Shown here: positions 18,847-28,472 of the stretch, piece after piece
Layout: each line of letters opens with the position of its first letter
Numbering within the stretch: position 1 is the first letter of the stretch
Assembly: GCF_000751775.1 (NCBI RefSeq)
Contig: NZ_CCRF01000072.1
Coordinates: 1-64,000, forward strand
Length of the DNA stretch: 64,000 nt
From: Caldibacillus thermoamylovorans
GTDB lineage: Bacteria; Bacillota; Bacilli; Bacillales; Caldibacillaceae
Reading direction: 5' to 3'
Position numbers and translations under genes: made by a program
The notes under the pieces: generated by a model
Databases searched by the model: none
Seen by the model: the letters and a program-made list of their open reading frames with translations, nothing else
Told to the model about the DNA's origin: nothing

Positions 18847-20457
18847 CTAACTAGATAACTTCTTTTTCAAACTTTGCATTTGTTCAGGAAACAAGAAATA
18901 CAATAAGCGTGACTTGAAACTCAAGTAAAAATAAATAACCGCTCCAATTATTGTACAGACCAAAATAATCAGTAATGACATGGATTTTGTTTCCGGTGCT
19001 ATGAATAGGGTGATTAGTTTATAAAACAGAAAAACAGAAATACCCATAATTACATTAAATATAATAATCAAAATCCCCCGTCGGAATACAAGACGATATT
19101 TATAATTGGCAAAATATTTTATCACGATCAAATTGATTATGATTGTGACTGAATATCCGATAACGGTAGCATAAATCGCCCCGAACGTTTGAAATCGCTC
19201 AATCATCGGTGTATTTAAAATAAGTTTAAACAAAAGCCCTAACAACAAGCTGAACACCGTAAATTTTTGTTGATTTAACCCTTGTAAAATCGCAGCGGTT
19301 ACGGAAAATAGGGCAAAAAGGATGGCAACCGGTGCATATATCATTAAAATTTTGGTACCGAATGGATCCGGCTTATAAAAGAATGTATAAAACGGTTCGG
19401 CCAAAATAGAAATTCCAATCGATGCAGGCAATGTTAAAAACAATAACACTTGAAACGTTTGATTCATTTGTGATTTCAATTGCTTTTCACGATGATTAAC
19501 AAACGCATCGGTAATTGATGGGACAAGCGAAACGGAAAAGGCGGTCGCCAGTGATACAGGGATAATGACAATTTTATGTGAATTTACGTTTAAAGCTGCA
19601 AGACTTGCATCAGCAATTTTTGCCAAACCGATATTTGCCATTGCCTGATTATGGATTAACTGATCGACTAATTGAAATAAGGAATTCGCGATCCCAACGA
19701 CAACAAACGGAATTGCCGATATAAAAATCTCTTTATAAATCTCTTTTAAGGATATTTGAATAGTTCCCTTATCTTTTCGTAACAATTCATCCAAATACGG
19801 TTTTCGCTTATACCAATACCATAGTAAAACAATTAAACTGCCGATCGCACCAACAAAGGCTGCAAATGTCGCCACTTGGACAGCTGTAACAACAGAACCA
19901 TGAAATACTTTTAAAACGACAAGTGCCCCGATTAAAAGAAATGCAACCCGAACAATTTGCTCAACGACTTGTGACACAGCAGACGGTCCCATGGATTGAT
20001 GCCCTTGAAAGAAACCACGTATGAGACTCATAAACGGGACAATGATTAATGCAAAGCTGACTGCCCGAATAACTGACACAACATCATCAGACTTTATTAT
20101 TTGATCTTTATCTGCAATGATAATATCAGCAAATGTCGGAGCCAATAAATAAAGAATGATAAATGAAGCCAAGCCTGTCAAAAGCATGACAACCAAGCCT
20201 GACTTAAATAATTTCCGCCCAACACCATACTCTTCCAAGGCATTGTATTTGGAAATAAACTTGGAAACAGCTAAAGGAATGCCCGCCGTCGCAATACTAA
20301 TAAAAATCGTATACGGTACATATCCGTAATTATAGAGTGCGTTACCATTATCTCCAACCAATGCAAAAAAAGGAATTATGTATATTAAGCCAAGAAATTT
20401 TGAAATATATGTACCAAGGGTCAGAATAAACGTACCCCGCATAAATTTTGAACCCAT
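18847..20457 (-). CDS. murJ: Lipid II flippase MurJ (YtgP), MOP/MATE-like superfamily
   Basis: A 536-residue polytopic membrane protein with about 14 hydrophobic segments, starting MGSKFMRGTFILTLGTYISK. RGFFQGHQSMGPSAVSQVVEQ is typical of the SpoVB/YtgP group. B. subtilis YtgP is the lipid II flippase MurJ needed for wall synthesis, redundant with Amj. The position after ytzE-ytzG supports YtgP rather than SpoVB. The ribosome site before ATG 20457 is weak (TTAGGTTGGG); ATG 20442 is an alternative. It is divergent from ytfP across a repeat array. Confidence 0.88.
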   Translation of the reverse strand: MGSKFMRGTFILTLGTYISKFLGLIYIIPFFALVGDNGNALYNYGYVPYTIFISIATAGIPLAVSKFISKYNALEEYGVGRKLFKSGLVVMLLTGLASFIILYLLAPTFADIIIADKDQIIKSDDVVSVIRAVSFALIIVPFMSLIRGFFQGHQSMGPSAVSQVVEQIVRVAFLLIGALVVLKVFHGSVVTAVQVATFAAFVGAIGSLIVLLWYWYKRKPYLDELLRKDKGTIQISLKEIYKEIFISAIPFVVVGIANSLFQLVDQLIHNQAMANIGLAKIADASLAALNVNSHKIVIIPVSLATAFSVSLVPSITDAFVNHREKQLKSQMNQTFQVLLFLTLPASIGISILAEPFYTFFYKPDPFGTKILMIYAPVAILFALFSVTAAILQGLNQQKFTVFSLLLGLLFKLILNTPMIERFQTFGAIYATVIGYSVTIIINLIVIKYFANYKYRLVFRRGILIIIFNVIMGISVFLFYKLITLFIAPETKSMSLLIILVCTIIGAVIYFYLSFKSRLLYFLFPEQMQSLKKKLSS

Positions 20458-20640
20458 ACAATCCCAACCTAACAGTTTTTCTCTTTTAATAATATTATCT
20501 GCTCAACATTATGACAAATTTTTACGTTAAAATACACTAATCTAGTTTACATGTTTTTATATTGAATTGACAATTTACTTTTATATTTTTTGCGAACTTT
20601 TTAGGGATGAAGCAGATTGAACTGCTTTTTTTATTTTTCT

Positions 20641-20905
20641 GTCGAAATTCAAGTGATTTGTTGTTGAATTTTTCCTTCCGTAGTTGAATTTGAGGAATCT
20701 GCTGATGAATTCGATAGGTTGCTGTTGATTATAGGTGCCCTGCTGTTGAATTTTTCATTTTTACTATTGAATTAAGGCTTGTTTGCTGTTTATTTTTCTC
20801 TTTTTACTGGTGAATTAGATGGGGGGACTGTTGAATAAATTAAGATATCTTACGGTTGAATTCGGCAGCGGTACTGTCAAGTCGCCATGGGAACTGCTGA
20901 TTTCA
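20641..20905 (+). repeat. 21-bp-spaced array of the CTGTTGAATT motif, about 13 units
   Basis: GTTGAA or close variants start at 20641, 20663, 20683, 20704, 20724, 20745, 20766, 20788, 20809, 20830, 20855, 20876 and 20896. All steps are 20-22 bp except one of 25. The conserved part is about ACTGTTGAATT and the rest of each unit is unrelated sequence. The array occupies most of the 566-base gap between the divergent genes murJ and ytfP. The reverse-oriented twin is at 28125. Confidence 0.88.
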
Positions 20906-21023
20906 CCCTGTACGATCACCCACCTTGATCTATCAGTAAAAAAACTTAAATCCACTTTCTTTCTGATTTCCCCTTTTATATAATGAATGAAGTTATAACC
21001 TGATAATGAAAAAGGTGATTGTT

Positions 21024-22301
21024 TTGAATGTAGATGTATTCGTAATAGGTGGCGGTCCGAGTGGATTGATGGCGGCAATTGCAGCAGGAGAAACAGGGGC
21101 GAACGTGTTGCTTGTCGATAAAGGTGATAAGCTTGGTCGAAAGCTTGCTATTTCCGGTGGCGGGCGCTGCAATGTAACAAACCGTCTTCCGGTTGATGAA
21201 ATTGTTAAACATATTCCCGGGAACGGCCGCTTTCTTTACAGTGCCTTCTCTATTTTTAACAATGAGGACATTATAAAATTCTTTGAAAATTTAGGTGTGA
21301 AGCTGAAAGAAGAGGATCACGGACGAATGTTTCCGGTCACAAACGATGCAAAATCAGTCGTCAATGCATTACTGAACCGATTGAAAGAACTTGACGTAAT
21401 GATTAGAACAAATACCCCTGTTGCGGATATCAATTACGAAGACGGTCATGTGGCAGAAGTTATTTTAAAAAATGGTGAAAAAATAAAGGCCCGCTCTGTC
21501 GTTGTTGCGGTCGGCGGTAAATCGGTCCCTCACACCGGTTCTACAGGTGACGGATATCCTTGGGCGGAAAAAGCCGGACATACAGTAACTGAACTCTACC
21601 CGACAGAAGTTCCTTTACTTTCGGATGAACCTTTTATAAAAAATCGTACATTACAAGGATTATCGCTTCGAAATGTAGCTTTATCGGTATTAAATCCAAA
21701 AGGAAAACCGATTATTACCCATCAAATGGATATGATTTTTACCCATTTCGGTATTTCCGGACCGGCTGTTTTACGGTGCAGCCAATTTGTCGTTAAAGCA
21801 ATGAAAAAATGGAATCTGTCACATGTAACCATGAAACTGGACACAATTGTTGACCGGACCGAAGAAGAAATTTTTCAGGAAATTGTTTCTCATGTAAAAG
21901 AAGAAGCGAAAAAAGCGGTCAAAAATGCTTTGAAAGGTCTTTTACCGGAACGTTACCTTTTATTTTTATTGGAGCAAGCAGAAATTGACCAAGACCAGCC
22001 GATGAACACCATTGCAAAAGAGAAGCTCCGAAAGCTCGCTCAACTTTGTAAAGATTTCCGCTTTACTGTTAACGGTACCTTACCTTTAGAAAAAGCCTTT
22101 GTAACAGGCGGTGGAATTTCTATAAAAGAAGTCGAGCCAAAGACAATTGCATCGAAAAAAATGGAAGGACTTTATTTTTGCGGGGAAATTTTGGATATTC
22201 ACGGCTACACAGGGGGATATAATATTACGTCGGCTCTTGTCACCGGAAGACTTGCAGGCTTAAATGCGGCAAAATTTGCTTTAAAACTGGAAAACGAGTA
22301 A
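21024..22301 (+). CDS. ytfP: HI0933-family flavoprotein YtfP
   Basis: A 425-residue FAD-dependent oxidoreductase of the HI0933/YhiN/BaiN group. The N-terminal dinucleotide site is [12 protein letters not shown], the family stretch is [16 protein letters not shown], and C-terminal FAD contacts are [17 protein letters not shown] and ITSALVTGR. The substrate is unknown. I prefer TTG 21024, 6 bases after AAAGGTG, because the B. subtilis protein begins at the same point; ATG 21006 lacks a site. A strong terminator follows. Confidence 0.9.
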   Translation: MNVDVFVIGGGPSGLMAAIAAGETGANVLLVDKGDKLGRKLAISGGGRCNVTNRLPVDEIVKHIPGNGRFLYSAFSIFNNEDIIKFFENLGVKLKEEDHGRMFPVTNDAKSVVNALLNRLKELDVMIRTNTPVADINYEDGHVAEVILKNGEKIKARSVVVAVGGKSVPHTGSTGDGYPWAEKAGHTVTELYPTEVPLLSDEPFIKNRTLQGLSLRNVALSVLNPKGKPIITHQMDMIFTHFGISGPAVLRCSQFVVKAMKKWNLSHVTMKLDTIVDRTEEEIFQEIVSHVKEEAKKAVKNALKGLLPERYLLFLLEQAEIDQDQPMNTIAKEKLRKLAQLCKDFRFTVNGTLPLEKAFVTGGGISIKEVEPKTIASKKMEGLYFCGEILDIHGYTGGYNITSALVTGRLAGLNAAKFALKLENE

Positions 22302-22333
22302 AAAACCAGGAGCACTGTGTTCCTGGTTTTTTT
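22301..22333. terminator. Terminator after ytfP
   Basis: AAAAACCAGGA-GCACTGTGT-TCCTGGTTTTTTT can work in both directions, between convergent ytfP and the cse60-like gene. Confidence 0.9.
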
Positions 22334-22337
22334 CAAC

Positions 22338-22523
22338 TCATTTCCGATAAATAACCATAGCCGAAAAACAATAGATTTGATCTTCATCATCTTCTTCATA
22401 CATTGCCGCAACATGATATTTAATATCTATTAGCTGATCTTCATCAAGTTTTCCTAAAAAATTATTCATTTCATGTTCCAAGTCTTTTTCATGTTCATAA
22501 TCGAATACCTTTACCTTGACCAT
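22338..22523 (-). CDS. Cse60-like small sporulation protein
   Basis: A 61-residue protein, MVKVKVFDYEHEKDLEHEMN..., ending IYCFSAMVIYRK. It resembles the small Cse60/YteV-type sporulation proteins (sigma-E controlled in B. subtilis). The match rests on length and overall pattern only. It is acidic and has no membrane segment. AAAGGAGTT and AAAGG lie before the ATG. Confidence 0.6.
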   Translation of the reverse strand: MVKVKVFDYEHEKDLEHEMNNFLGKLDEDQLIDIKYHVAAMYEEDDEDQIYCFSAMVIYRK

Positions 22524-22701
22524 TTTCCTTTAACTCCTTTTTTACAGTATAGGAAAATATAAAAATATTGGTGAAAAAGTAGACTAAGTTTTATTGTCCG
22601 GATTTACAAGAGAAGTTCCGCCAACAAACAAAGCACTTTCACTATTGTTATTTTCATCATGGCCAAGTTATCCGAATTTTATAACACTTTATTTAAAAAT
22701 T

Positions 22702-23016
22702 TTATGAATTTTGCTCATTCCATTCTAATTCACCGGTCCACTCAAGCATTCCGCCAATCATATTGACGACTTTATAGCCATGGCCTTCTAAAAATCCACA
22801 CACTTGCCCGCTCCGATTTCCCGAACGGCAAATGAAAATATATTCTTTATCTTTGTCAAGCTCTGTCATTCGTTCCGGAATTTGCATCATTGGGATATGT
22901 TTCGCACCCGGAACCATTCCTTCTGCTATTTCTTCTGGTTCACGAACGTCAATGATGTGCAGCTTTTCCCCTTTTTCTATTTTTACTTCAAGTTCTTCAG
23001 GCGTAATGACCTTCAT
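22702..23016 (-). CDS. ytwF: Rhodanese-like protein YtwF
   Basis: A 104-residue single rhodanese domain. The active-site loop is CRSGNRSG with the sulfur-carrying Cys near residue 64, and the early VREPEEIAEGMVPGAKHIP motif is typical. It probably carries persulfide sulfur; the acceptor is unknown. Position beside leuS matches B. subtilis. An AAAGGATGA site precedes the ATG. Confidence 0.9.
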   Translation of the reverse strand: MKVITPEELEVKIEKGEKLHIIDVREPEEIAEGMVPGAKHIPMMQIPERMTELDKDKEYIFICRSGNRSGQVCGFLEGHGYKVVNMIGGMLEWTGELEWNEQNS

Positions 23017-23142
23017 CTTCCATCATCCTTTGTAAAAAATATCATGCGTTCATTTTAGCATAATAGATTCCGTAACGAGGAATAGTTTGATTTGGTTAAT
23101 TAGTGATGAAATGCATGAATCTTTTATTAAAACAAAATTAGC

Positions 23143-23326
23143 GACGAGAAACGAGGCTCGTCGTCAAAAAAGAGCGTTTCTCACCGAAAAATGATGACGA
23201 GATCGGGTTTCGCCGCCAAAATAGAGCAGTTTTCACCTCAAATTGGTGACGAGAATAGGTCTCGTCGTCGAAAATGAGACTTTTTCACCCCAAAATGGTG
23301 ACGAGATTCGCCCTCGTCGTCAAAAT
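23143..23326. repeat. Second array of the 52-bp hairpin repeat, 4 units
   Basis: GACGAG starts at 23143, 23196, 23248 and 23300 (steps 53, 52, 52). Units carry GACGAG-AATAGGT-CTCGTC-type stems and the same TTTTTCACC...AAATGGTG linker as the array at 3177. They are more diverged from each other than in the first array. It fills most of the 343-base gap between ytwF and leuS. Confidence 0.9.
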
Positions 23327-23350
23327 AGGTCATCCGTAAAAGATGACCTT
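23327..23350. terminator. Probable terminator downstream of leuS
   Basis: AGGTCATC pairs with GATGACCT around CGTAAAA. On the minus strand it is followed by ATTTT, on the plus strand by TTTTT. Confidence 0.6.
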
Positions 23351-23359
23351 TTTCCAAAA

Positions 23360-25774
23360 TTAATTTGCCACGATATTTACCAATTTTCCCGGTACGGCAA
23401 TCACTTTACGGATTGTTTTCCCGGCCAATTGGGCTTGAATGGCTTCATCCGCTTTTGCCAATTCCTCCAATTGCTCCTTACTGCTATCCACCGGCACCAT
23501 TTTCTTAGCCCGAACTTTGCCATTCACTTGAATAACAATTTCGATTTCATTATCAACTAATTTACTTTCGTCAAAAGTCGGCCAAGTCGAAAAAGTAATC
23601 GATTCATGATGCCCTAATTTTGACCATAGCTCCTCAGCGATATGCGGGCAAACCGGTGATAACAATTGCAAAAATCCTTCCGCAAATTTCCGCGGTACTT
23701 CCCCAACTTTATAGGCCTCATTGATAAATACCATTAATTGGGAAATTGCTGTGTTAAAACGAAGGCCTTCATAATCCTCCGTCACTTTCTTCACGGTACG
23801 GTGATATGTTTTTTCCAATTCATCGCCAACTTTGTCGACAATCTTATCAGAAAGCGTGCCATCCTCGTTAACAAAGAGACGCCAAATCCGGTCCAAGAAC
23901 CGGCGCGAACCGTCAAGTCCGGTTGTTGACCAAGGTGCGGATGCTTCCAGCGGTCCCATGAACATTTCATACAAGCGCAATGTATCGGCTCCGTGGCTTT
24001 CCACAATTTCATCCGGGTTTACAACATTGCCTTTCGATTTACTCATTTTTTCATGATTTTCACCGAGGATCATCCCTTGGTTAACCAATTTTTGGAATGG
24101 TTCCTTCGTAGGGACTACCCCAATATCGTATAGTACTTTATGCCAGAACCGGGCATATAGCAAGTGTAGGACTGCATGTTCAGCTCCACCGATGTACAAA
24201 TCAACCGGCAACCAATATTTCAATTTTTCCGGATCTGCGATAAATTGATCATTGTTCGGATCGATGTAGCGGAGATAATACCAGCAGCTACCGGCCCACT
24301 GTGGCATTGTATTTGTTTCCCGACGTCCTTTTTTGCCTGTCACCGGATCAATGACTTCCAACCAGTCTGTCGCATTGGCAAGCGGTGATTCCCCGGTTCC
24401 GGACGGTTTAATTTCTTTCATTTCCGGTAAAAGCAGCGGCAATTCTTCTTCCGGAACAGTTGTCATGGTACCGTCTTCCCAATGAATAATCGGAATCGGT
24501 TCACCCCAATAGCGTTGACGGCTGAACAACCAGTCACGCAATTTGTATTGAACTTTTTTCTGCCCGATGCCTTTTTCTTCTACCCAAGCAATCATTTTTG
24601 CAATGGCATCTTGTTTATTCAAACCATCAAGAAATCCGGAATTTACATGCACGCCGTCACCGGTATACGCTTCTTTTTGAATATCCCCGCCGGCAACAAC
24701 TTCACGGATCGGCAAATCAAATTTTTTCGCAAATTCATAGTCACGTTCATCATGTGCCGGTACCGCCATAATTGCCCCGGTACCATAAGTGGCAAGCACA
24801 TAATCGGCAATCCAGATGGGCATTTTTTCACCGCTTGCCGGATTCACTGCATAAGCGCCGGTAAATACACCCGTTTTTTCTTTTGCCAAATCCGTCCGCT
24901 CCAAGTCAGATTTTGTTTGGACTTCTTTAAGGTACGCTTCAACTGCATCCTTTTGTTCAGCTGTCGTAATTTTCTCGACTAAACCATGTTCTGGAGCCAA
25001 AACCGCATACGTGGCACCGAACAAAGTATCCGGACGTGTTGTGAAGACGGTGAAAGTATCGTCGTGACCGTCAATTTGGAAGTTAATTTCTGCACCCTCT
25101 GAACGGCCAATCCAGTTCCGTTGCATTTCTTTAATACTTTCGGACCAGTCCAATTCATCCAAATCTTCCAATAGACGATCGGCATATTCAGTAATCTTTA
25201 ACATCCATTGTTTCATCGGTTTCCGAATTACCGGGTGGCCTCCGCGTTCACTTTTCCCATCGATGACTTCTTCGTTGGCAAGAACTGTTCCAAGCGCCGG
25301 ACACCAGTTAACCGGCACTTCATCAATATAAGCCAGCCCTTTTTCATACAATTTGATAAAAATCCATTGGGTCCATTTGTAATAATTCGGATCGGTTGTA
25401 TTCACTTCCCGCTCCCAATCATAGGAAAAACCTAGATCGTTTAATTGTTTCTTAAATGTTTGAATATTTTTTTCAGTAAATTCAGCCGGATCATTACCTG
25501 TATCAATTGCATATTGTTCGGCAGGTAATCCGAACGCATCCCAGCCCATTGGATGAAGAACATTATAGCCTTGCATTCTTTTCATACGTGCAGTAATATC
25601 AACCGCCGTAAAACTTTTCGGATGTCCGACGTGAAGACCTGCCCCTGATGGATAAGGAAACATTCCCATTGCAAAAAATTTCGGTTTATCTTTGTCTTCG
25701 GTTGTTCGAAATGTATGATGTTCTTGCCAATAGTTTTGCCATTTCTTCTCGATTTGTCTATGGTTGAAACTCAC
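23360..25774 (-). CDS. leuS: Leucyl-tRNA synthetase
   Basis: An 804-residue class-I aminoacyl-tRNA synthetase that charges tRNA-Leu. The HIGH motif is HVGHP within [13 protein letters not shown], the KMSKS motif is EKMSKSKGN, and the editing (CP1) domain contains [12 protein letters not shown]. The start is GTG 25774 ([12 protein letters not shown]), 8 bases after AAGGAGG and equal to the B. subtilis MSF start; the frame runs to 25801 without a site. Expression is controlled by the T-box leader just upstream. Confidence 0.97.
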   Translation of the reverse strand: MSFNHRQIEKKWQNYWQEHHTFRTTEDKDKPKFFAMGMFPYPSGAGLHVGHPKSFTAVDITARMKRMQGYNVLHPMGWDAFGLPAEQYAIDTGNDPAEFTEKNIQTFKKQLNDLGFSYDWEREVNTTDPNYYKWTQWIFIKLYEKGLAYIDEVPVNWCPALGTVLANEEVIDGKSERGGHPVIRKPMKQWMLKITEYADRLLEDLDELDWSESIKEMQRNWIGRSEGAEINFQIDGHDDTFTVFTTRPDTLFGATYAVLAPEHGLVEKITTAEQKDAVEAYLKEVQTKSDLERTDLAKEKTGVFTGAYAVNPASGEKMPIWIADYVLATYGTGAIMAVPAHDERDYEFAKKFDLPIREVVAGGDIQKEAYTGDGVHVNSGFLDGLNKQDAIAKMIAWVEEKGIGQKKVQYKLRDWLFSRQRYWGEPIPIIHWEDGTMTTVPEEELPLLLPEMKEIKPSGTGESPLANATDWLEVIDPVTGKKGRRETNTMPQWAGSCWYYLRYIDPNNDQFIADPEKLKYWLPVDLYIGGAEHAVLHLLYARFWHKVLYDIGVVPTKEPFQKLVNQGMILGENHEKMSKSKGNVVNPDEIVESHGADTLRLYEMFMGPLEASAPWSTTGLDGSRRFLDRIWRLFVNEDGTLSDKIVDKVGDELEKTYHRTVKKVTEDYEGLRFNTAISQLMVFINEAYKVGEVPRKFAEGFLQLLSPVCPHIAEELWSKLGHHESITFSTWPTFDESKLVDNEIEIVIQVNGKVRAKKMVPVDSSKEQLEELAKADEAIQAQLAGKTIRKVIAVPGKLVNIVAN

Positions 25775-25847
25775 TGAAATTGCCTCCTTTAACTTTTTCA
25801 ATTATCCTCCATTTTGACCAATAGCTTTCTTTTCAAAACATTCACAA

Positions 25848-26105
25848 ATAAAAATCCCCCCATCCCAAAACTGATTTGGGACGAGAGGATTGTCTCCCGC
25901 GGTACCACCCAATTTAATATATATCAGCATATAATGCCGAAATATATTCACTTGATTAGCCCGTAACGTGGGTCGAGCCGGCAAATATTACTCAATTCAT
26001 ATTTGCAACTCAGAGGCGAGTTCATGTTGCTGATGACTAACTCCCACCGACCGTTAGCTCTCTTTGAACAACAGCGGACATTACTACTCCTCGTCACCGT
26101 TTTTA
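25848..26105 (-). promoter_or_regulatory. Leucine T-box leader of leuS
   Basis: On the minus strand, the T-box sequence GGTGGTACCGCGGGA lies at about 25893-25909. It is followed by a terminator stem (CGTCCCAAA/TTTGGGATGGG) and TTTTT at 25853-25885. Upstream, the Stem I specifier loop reads ATGAA-CTC-GCC, so the specifier is the leucine codon CTC at 26018-26020. Uncharged tRNA-Leu should switch the terminator to the antiterminator. An open frame through it (25802-25984) is not a gene. Confidence 0.95.
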
Positions 26106-26194
26106 TCCAGTTAGTATGGCAATATTATAGTGAAAAATTTGGAAAAAAGCAAGCAAAGTTCGAGGAATTTCGATAATTCACCCCGCTCATTAAC

Positions 26195-26335
26195 AATCAA
26201 CAGGGGCCATCTATCTCTCACTTAGTAAAAATGAATCGGACATTTGCAAAATTGCTCTTTTCCTTCCCCTTATTATCCCGAGTTTTGAGACGGAAGTTTG
26301 ATTTGTCGTTAAACTCGGGATAAACTTACATTGCC
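26195..26335 (-). repeat. Decayed copy I of the dispersed element
   Basis: On the minus strand it reads TTATCCCGAGTTTAACGACA, then TCAAAACTCGGGATAA, then TGTCCGATTCA. This is recognisable only by order and partial matches. Together with the T-box it explains the 620-base gap between leuS and bioB. Confidence 0.4.
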
Positions 26336-26394
26336 ATGCTATCGGGATTAAACTTTGTCAGTGGTAGGTGACTGAGAACATAGTTTTTAAAAGC

Positions 26395-27387
26395 TTATCT
26401 GGTCGAAACGAATTGATAGTTAAAGTCAATTTCAAAACCGAGATCTTCCAACATTCGTAAATCGGCTGAATCTGCTTGACCTTCTGTAGTTAAATAGTCT
26501 CCAACAAAAATTGAATTGGCAGGATATAACCCGAGCGGCTGCAGACTGCGTAGATTTACTTCCCGACCACCTGCTACCCGAATTTCTTTTGAAGGATTGA
26601 CAAACCGCATCATCGCTAATACTTTTAAACAATACCGGGGATTTAATTCCTTTGTTCCTTCCAAAGGGGTCCCGCTTATGGCATTTAAGAAATTTACTGG
26701 AATGGAATCAGCATCTAAAGCTTTTAAACTGAAAGCCATATCAACGACGTCTTCTTTCTTTTCTTTCATACCAACAATAATTCCTGAGCATGGAGAGATT
26801 CCCGCCTGTTTTACCCTTTCAACAGTATGTATCCGATCTTGATAGGTGTGGGAAGTGGTAATTTCGGGATGATGTCTTTCTGATGTGTTTATATTATGGT
26901 TATAACGATCGACTCCGGCTTCCTTCAGTTTTACCGCTTGTTCCGGTTTTAAAATACCTAAGCATGTACAAATCGTTAACGGATATCGCTCCTTTATCTC
27001 CTTGACAGCTGCAGCAACGGTTTCAATTTCGCGATTACTTGGTCCTCTCCCACTTGCAACAATACAATACGTACCTATTTTCATATCATAAGCTTGTTTC
27101 GCACCGGCTAAGATTTCTTCTTTTGATAACATCGTATATTTTTCAATCGGTGCTTTGGAAATGCTTGATTGCGAACAGTAGCTGCAATTTTCCGGACAAA
27201 TACCTGATTTGACATTTTTTATTTTATTTAACTTCACTTTATTTCCATAATAATGGCGACGAATGATATATGCACCGTGAAGAAGTTCCAGTAATTGTTT
27301 ATCAGGTGTTAGTAATATTGTTAATGCCTCTTCATATGTTATTTCCTTGCCATTTAGTACTTCATATGCCAGTTCTTTCCAATCCAC
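26395..27387 (-). CDS. bioB: Biotin synthase
   Basis: A 330-residue radical-SAM enzyme that inserts sulfur into dethiobiotin. The 4Fe-4S cysteines are C64, C68 and C71 in GICPENCSYCSQ. Later motifs are YNHNINTSERHHPEI and the cluster-binding arginine region VAGGREVNL. The start is GTG 27387, after AAAGGAGG; the frame is open to 27432. It is 37 bases downstream of bioY and should be co-transcribed. The other biotin genes are not in the window, so the cell may import or salvage dethiobiotin. Confidence 0.96.
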   Translation of the reverse strand: MDWKELAYEVLNGKEITYEEALTILLTPDKQLLELLHGAYIIRRHYYGNKVKLNKIKNVKSGICPENCSYCSQSSISKAPIEKYTMLSKEEILAGAKQAYDMKIGTYCIVASGRGPSNREIETVAAAVKEIKERYPLTICTCLGILKPEQAVKLKEAGVDRYNHNINTSERHHPEITTSHTYQDRIHTVERVKQAGISPCSGIIVGMKEKKEDVVDMAFSLKALDADSIPVNFLNAISGTPLEGTKELNPRYCLKVLAMMRFVNPSKEIRVAGGREVNLRSLQPLGLYPANSIFVGDYLTTEGQADSADLRMLEDLGFEIDFNYQFVSTR

Positions 27388-27424
27388 AAAATTTCCTCCT
27401 TTTCCCCTTGTTTCTCTGTCAAAG

Positions 27425-28009
27425 CTATGCACCTAATTTCAATTTTTTGAATTGGCCTTTTGAAAGGATGGAAACCCGCATGCGATGAGCAAAGATTCCG
27501 GCAACTACTGCAAGAATAATGTCTTTAGGAAGCGGCGGCAACATCCAAAGCCATGCCAATCCATATGAAAATCCGTCCGGTGCATCTGCCCAAAATTTAT
27601 AAGCGAAATACATCCAGTTCGTCCCGAATAAATAATTAATCGCAGTGGCAACTAATGATGCAAAAACATACCATGATACAGTTTTTTTCTTTTCAATAAT
27701 TTTTCCGCCCACGTAAGCAGCCAAAATGAAAGAAAGTATAAAGCCAAAGGTTGGGCTAAGAAGTGAACCAAATCCACCGCTAAAACGGGCAAAAACCGGT
27801 AATCCGACAAGTCCCATAAATGCATAAACACTTGTCGTAATCGCACCTAGGCGACTCCCTAGTATTAAACCGGATAACACGGCAAAAAATGTTTGTAAAG
27901 TGATCGGCACCCCACCTACTACCGCAAAGGGAATAATGGATGTAATATTTGCCCCGATTGCAATTAAAACAACAAACATACTAACCAATGTGATTTCAAT
28001 AGTTTTCAT
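27425..28009 (-). CDS. bioY: Biotin transporter S component BioY
   Basis: A 194-residue membrane protein with six hydrophobic segments, the substrate-binding (S) part of an ECF biotin importer that shares the EcfA/EcfT module. GGVPITLQTFFAVLSGLILG and the LPKDIILAVVAG ending fit BioY. AAAGGAGG precedes the ATG. It is first in bioY-bioB, behind a BirA operator that overlaps the promoter. Confidence 0.93.
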   Translation of the reverse strand: MKTIEITLVSMFVVLIAIGANITSIIPFAVVGGVPITLQTFFAVLSGLILGSRLGAITTSVYAFMGLVGLPVFARFSGGFGSLLSPTFGFILSFILAAYVGGKIIEKKKTVSWYVFASLVATAINYLFGTNWMYFAYKFWADAPDGFSYGLAWLWMLPPLPKDIILAVVAGIFAHRMRVSILSKGQFKKLKLGA

Positions 28010-28042
28010 TCGCGTTACCTCCTTTAAACAGTTGATATTTTA

Positions 28043-28095
28043 AAAATAATGAATAAGGAGGTATTTGTCAACTTATTTTTAGTATTAGTTAACAT
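28043..28095 (-). promoter_or_regulatory. BirA operator overlapping the bioY promoter
   Basis: On the minus strand GTTAAC (28093-28088), 15 bases, then GTTGACA (28072-28066) forms a BirA-type operator. TTGACA is also the -35 (28071-28066), and 17 bases later TATTTT (28048-28043) is the -10. Biotinyl-AMP-bound BirA should block it when biotin is plentiful. Confidence 0.8.
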
Positions 28096-28124
28096 ATTTT
28101 AAAAATAATTTTTAGTTCGCCTAG

Positions 28125-28425
28125 TTCAACAATCTTACCCGGATTTAACAGTATAGGACCAATTTCAATAGTGACATCACGATATTTCAACAACAAGATT
28201 CCCAATTCAATAAACCCACCCTTGAATTTAACAGTAACCCCCGTCAATTCAACAGTAAAAGGGAAATATTCAACAGTAGATAGACGGGAATTCAACAGTA
28301 AATAGAAAAAATTCAACAGTGCACTCTTAAAATTCAACAGTACCCCCACCGATTTCAACAGTAAGATACCTTAATTCAACAGTGCACTTCTAAATTTCAA
28401 CAGTGCCATACCAAAATTTCAACGG
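28125..28425 (-). repeat. 21-bp-spaced array of the AATTCAACAGT motif, 15 units
   Basis: TTCAAC or near variants start at 28125, 28144, 28164, 28186, 28206, 28227, 28248, 28269, 28291, 28312, 28333, 28354, 28375, 28396 and 28418. The period is 21 bp (19-22). This is the reverse complement of the motif in the array at 20641. Since 21 is a multiple of 3, the minus strand stays open for 89 codons and reads as a heptapeptide repeat (LLNF/TVEF cores); there is no ribosome site, so I do not call it a gene. It lies between bioY and the MFS gene. Confidence 0.93.
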
Positions 28426-28428
28426 CAA

Positions 28429-28462
28429 AAAATCGCTGCCCGAAATGAGGCAGCGATTCAGT
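28429..28462 (-). terminator. Terminator of the MFS gene
   Basis: On the minus strand AATCGCTGCC-TCATTTCG-GGCAGCGATT is followed by TTTTG. Confidence 0.9.
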
Positions 28463-28472
28463 GAAGACAGCT

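Noticed and set aside
24482-24982. 166-codon plus-strand ORF inside leuS
   Set aside because: Antisense to the conserved leuS coding sequence with no ribosome site.
25802-25984. 60-codon ORF upstream of leuS
   Set aside because: It runs through the T-box antiterminator and terminator, so it is not coding.
28089-28358. 89-codon ORF encoding a heptapeptide-repeat protein
   Set aside because: Openness follows from the 21-bp period; no ribosome-binding site; the conserved unit is the DNA motif. Kept only as a finding.
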